DNA of 64,000 nt, from positions 1 to 64,000 of the forward strand of contig JAISKB010000022.1 of NCBI GenBank assembly GCA_031261085.1, read 5' to 3'. Numbering within the stretch: position 1 is the first letter of the stretch; each line of letters begins with the position of its first letter. The stretch comes from Christensenellaceae bacterium. Its GTDB lineage: Bacteria > Bacillota > Clostridia > Christensenellales > CAG-138. Of the stretch, positions 61,776 through 64,000 are shown piece after piece. The notes beneath the pieces were generated by a model, which saw nothing but the letters and a program-made list of their open reading frames with translations, was not told the origin of the DNA and made no database searches. The translations under genes and the position numbers were made by a program.

Positions 61776-62861
61776 TTAATAATGGAAATCGCGCGTAATC
61801 GTAATCTTGCCATCCAGCACATCAGCCAGTATTTCGGCAAAGCGGTCCTGCACATCCTGAGGAACGGCATCGCCCGCGCAGAAGGGAACTTCATTCACGC
61901 CATCCGGGAAGCCGTAGATCTTCACGATGCTCATCTGCAGCGTGCCATCCATCAGCGCTTTGATTGCGTTCACGCCCATCACGCCGTTGTGCGCAACGCC
62001 GGAAGCCAGCTCGTGCCCATCGGCGATTTCATGGAAGTGCGATTCGAAGGGCAGTACCCAAGCATACAGGTCGCCCTTAAATTCCGCAGCCGCCTGCACC
62101 ACGCCGGCATTCGCGCCGCTGGCGGAAACGCCTATGATGTCATAGCCTTGCTGATAGAGCGAGGTGGCCATTTCACGGGTGATGGTGGTATCGTTGAACG
62201 TATCGGGAATCACGAATTTCTCTTCCACATCGGGGTTAACATACTTGATGCCCTGCTGCCACCCGGCCGCGATCATCTGCACGTTTTCAATATCCTTGCC
62301 GCCCATGAACACGACCTTGCCGGTCTTGGTCATCAAAGCCGCCAGGGCGCCGGTCAAAAAGCCGGTGGATAGACGGTCACCGCCGCGGCCTTCCGTCACG
62401 TTGGGGTATTGCTCGATGTTGGGCACCATGCCATCCTGATTGAAGAACACGATGTTTGGGTAATCCTTCGCCACGGCCAGCGTCGCTTCTACATGGCCGC
62501 TGAACTGGGTCATAATCATGTCATAGATGCCCTGCTCGGCCAGCGCGCGGATTTTGGGCTCGTATTGGCTGGTTTCGGATACTTCCACGATCTTGATATT
62601 GACATTGTCATTCTCGTCATCGAACTTGCGCATGTCTTCGATCATTTCCGTAAGCCAAACCGCCTGGTCAAATGGGTAGATTGTGCAAAGGGCTATATTC
62701 CAAACCTTTGCGGGTTCTTCCGCCGGCGCATCCGGTGCTGCCTGTGCGGCCGGGGCAGCCGGCGCGGGCGCAGGCGTTGCCGCCGGAGCCGCACAGGCCG
62801 CTAACAGAAAACAGCAGACCAGTACAAGGGCCATTGCAACCGTTCCAGTTCTTTTCATCAT
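61776..62861 (-). CDS. BMP-type ABC substrate-binding lipoprotein, copy A
   Basis: 361 residues. Signal peptide with lipobox LAAC (Cys23) and an Ala/Pro-rich linker, then the same fold as copy B (ALCTIYPFDQAVWLTEMIED; YDMIMTQFSGHVEATLAVAKDYP; GGDRLSTGFLTGALAALM). Shared stretches such as VSETSQYEPKIRALAEQGIY show a recent tandem duplication. ATG 62861 lies 5 nt after GGAGG; an ATG four codons earlier overlaps that ribosome site. Confidence 0.85.
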   Translation of the reverse strand: MMKRTGTVAMALVLVCCFLLAACAAPAATPAPAPAAPAAQAAPDAPAEEPAKVWNIALCTIYPFDQAVWLTEMIEDMRKFDDENDNVNIKIVEVSETSQYEPKIRALAEQGIYDMIMTQFSGHVEATLAVAKDYPNIVFFNQDGMVPNIEQYPNVTEGRGGDRLSTGFLTGALAALMTKTGKVVFMGGKDIENVQMIAAGWQQGIKYVNPDVEEKFVIPDTFNDTTITREMATSLYQQGYDIIGVSASGANAGVVQAAAEFKGDLYAWVLPFESHFHEIADGHELASGVAHNGVMGVNAIKALMDGTLQMSIVKIYGFPDGVNEVPFCAGDAVPQDVQDRFAEILADVLDGKITITRDFHY

Positions 62862-62956
62862 TGAATCCTCCATTTATTTTTTGGTATTTTTTCGTAGTGT
62901 TATCACACCACCTTACATTTTTGTAAAGTGGACATCTAACTTTTATGGGACCGCGT

Positions 62957-63937
62957 TTACTCCTCGCTGTTCACACTATGGTGAAACGCCCTGCTGGCTA
63001 ATATCTCCGGGTCATTTTGCCTAATGCGCAGCTGCAATTTGGAGAATGCCGTCCTTTCCGATAGCTTCCGTATCACCGGCGGCATCACCGCGAACAAAAT
63101 TGCCAAGATATATGGAAGCATGGAAAGGAATTGAATCGGTATCCCCTCGCTGCTCAAATTCAGCACCAAAGCATCGCACAGGCCAAACAAAATGCAGCCG
63201 AGGAACGCCCGAATAGGCTCGCCCGCCGAAAGTACGATTGCCGCAAGCGCCGTAAAGCCGCGCCCATCCGTCATGCCCACGTTGAACAAGTTGGCGGTAA
63301 GCGAGAGCTGGGCGCCGCCCAATCCCGCTAAACAGCCGGTGGTCATAAGCGCGATATACCGCACCTTTCTGGTGCTGATGCCTACCGCAACCGCCGCCTC
63401 TTCATACGCGCCGGTAGCGCGCAGCGAAAGGCCGTAGTTGGTTTTGTAGTACACAAACTGTATTACGAACGGCAGCAACAGCGCCACATATACCAATGCG
63501 GAATGGTTGTTAAAAATATCGGCGACAATGGGGATGCTCTTTATGATGGGCACCTGAAAGCGGGGAAGCGCCAGAGCACTGTCTAAATAGATGCGCCCGC
63601 TGGAACCAAATACGGGTATCATCAAAAAGCGCGTCATGCCGGCTACGATGGTATTGATGGCAAATGCGCAAATAACCGGGTTTACGCTGAGTTCTATCAC
63701 GAAAAAGGCAAATATCAACGCGAGCAGCATCACCAATATCGCCGCAAAGGCCATGCCCAAATAGGGGGAACCAAAAAGGTAGGTGCCCGTTACCGCCAAA
63801 AAGCAGCCGGCCAGCATATATCCTTCTAACCCAAGCGGGAATACCTTGATGCGGAAAGAGAAGATACCGCCCAAAGCAACCAGTAACGTTGGCACCAGCA
63901 GGCGCACAGTCAGACCCAGCAGCTGCGTAATATTCAT
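62957..63937 (-). CDS. ABC importer permease (BPD_transp_2)
   Basis: 326-residue membrane protein with about eight segments. GGIFSFRIKVFPLGLEGYMLAGCFLA and MTDGRGFTALAAIVLSAGEPIRA match nucleoside-type permeases paired with BMP receptors. Its ATG overlaps the preceding gene's TGA (ATGA), GAGAGGGCGG upstream. It feeds the two receptors downstream; its ATPase is outside the window. Confidence 0.85.
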   Translation of the reverse strand: MNITQLLGLTVRLLVPTLLVALGGIFSFRIKVFPLGLEGYMLAGCFLAVTGTYLFGSPYLGMAFAAILVMLLALIFAFFVIELSVNPVICAFAINTIVAGMTRFLMIPVFGSSGRIYLDSALALPRFQVPIIKSIPIVADIFNNHSALVYVALLLPFVIQFVYYKTNYGLSLRATGAYEEAAVAVGISTRKVRYIALMTTGCLAGLGGAQLSLTANLFNVGMTDGRGFTALAAIVLSAGEPIRAFLGCILFGLCDALVLNLSSEGIPIQFLSMLPYILAILFAVMPPVIRKLSERTAFSKLQLRIRQNDPEILASRAFHHSVNSEE

Positions 63938-64000
63938 TGTGCCGCCCTCTCTTCTTTATGATATTTTCTCCTTTTGCGGCTGTCCGTAATTCTGCCAATC
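63934..64000 (-). CDS. C-terminal end of an upstream gene, probably the partner permease
   Basis: Only the last 21 codons plus stop are visible: a very basic tail (IGRITDSRKRRKYHKEERAA, then Gln) ending in TGA that overlaps the next start as ATGA. Basic cytoplasmic tails occur in the first permease of nucleoside-type importers (compare the gene at 21311). Another frame with a TAA at about 63956 cannot be excluded. Confidence 0.45.
   Translation of the reverse strand, partial: IGRITDSRKRRKYHKEERAAQ

Overview
The window looks like chromosomal DNA of a GC-richer, obligately anaerobic member of the Bacillota (class Clostridia or a near relative). Grounds: a zinc-type S14, a zinc-lid adenylate kinase, the order map-KOW protein-infA-rpmJ-rpsM-rpsK-rpsD-rpoA-rplQ, an rplQ-ecfA1-ecfA2-ecfT-truA neighbourhood, lipoprotein-type ABC binding proteins, strong GGAGG ribosome sites and sigma-A-like promoters. 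No rRNA, tRNA, CRISPR array, transposase or prophage gene was seen. The species cannot be named from this sequence.

Layout. (1) 1-1.6 kb: start of a secreted Ig-like protein (minus) and a MerR regulator (plus), with a 476-bp region between them. (2) 1.6-14.2 kb, all minus: a carbohydrate-use cluster. It holds a KDPG-type aldolase, a phosphotriesterase-family hydrolase and a cupin phosphoglucose isomerase; then, behind a second promoter, a shikimate-dehydrogenase-like protein, a D-2-hydroxyacid dehydrogenase, a ribokinase-like kinase, a Gfo/Idh/MocA dehydrogenase, a ribose-type ABC importer, a GntR-UTRA regulator, a PIG-L deacetylase and NagB. Both promoters carry nearly the same 20-bp site, so they are probably co-regulated. 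(3) 14.4-33.6 kb: an anaerobic purine-catabolism region in two divergent parts. The minus part has a TRZ/ATZ amidohydrolase, a fused Fe-S/Mo hydroxylase, a nucleoside-type (BMP) ABC importer and an iron-sulfur flavoprotein; ygeY is also on the minus strand. The plus part is ygeW, an ssnA-like gene, a three-subunit xanthine-dehydrogenase-type hydroxylase and a PreA-like flavoprotein. A GntR gene with its own promoter follows. (4) 34.5-40.8 kb, minus: the ECF module (ecfA1, ecfA2, ecfT, an unknown membrane-anchored protein, truA, an S component), rmuC and deoD. (5) 41.3-57.2 kb, minus: a complete S10-spc-alpha ribosomal protein series from rpsJ to rplQ, including secY, adk, map, infA, rpmJ and rpoA. 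A small zinc-ribbon membrane protein sits in the opposite direction between rplQ and ecfA1. (6) 57.5-64 kb, minus: an importer with two tandem paralogous BMP-type binding proteins, then crotonase, CaiB/BaiF CoA-transferase, crotonase.

How it works together. In the purine region the importer would bring in nucleosides or bases, deoD next door would split nucleosides, the amidohydrolases would deaminate, and the two molybdenum hydroxylases would oxidise or reduce purines. YgeW, YgeY and the PreA-like enzyme belong to families found in anaerobic purine/urate gene clusters. Two enzymes of the plus operon lack residues normally needed for the family reaction. The sugar cluster suggests oxidation, lactone opening, phosphorylation and aldol cleavage to pyruvate plus a C3 phosphate, with a deacetylase-deaminase branch for an amino sugar; the substrate is unknown. 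The last operon joins an importer to CoA chemistry, and each of its two crotonases lacks one of the two classical catalytic glutamates.
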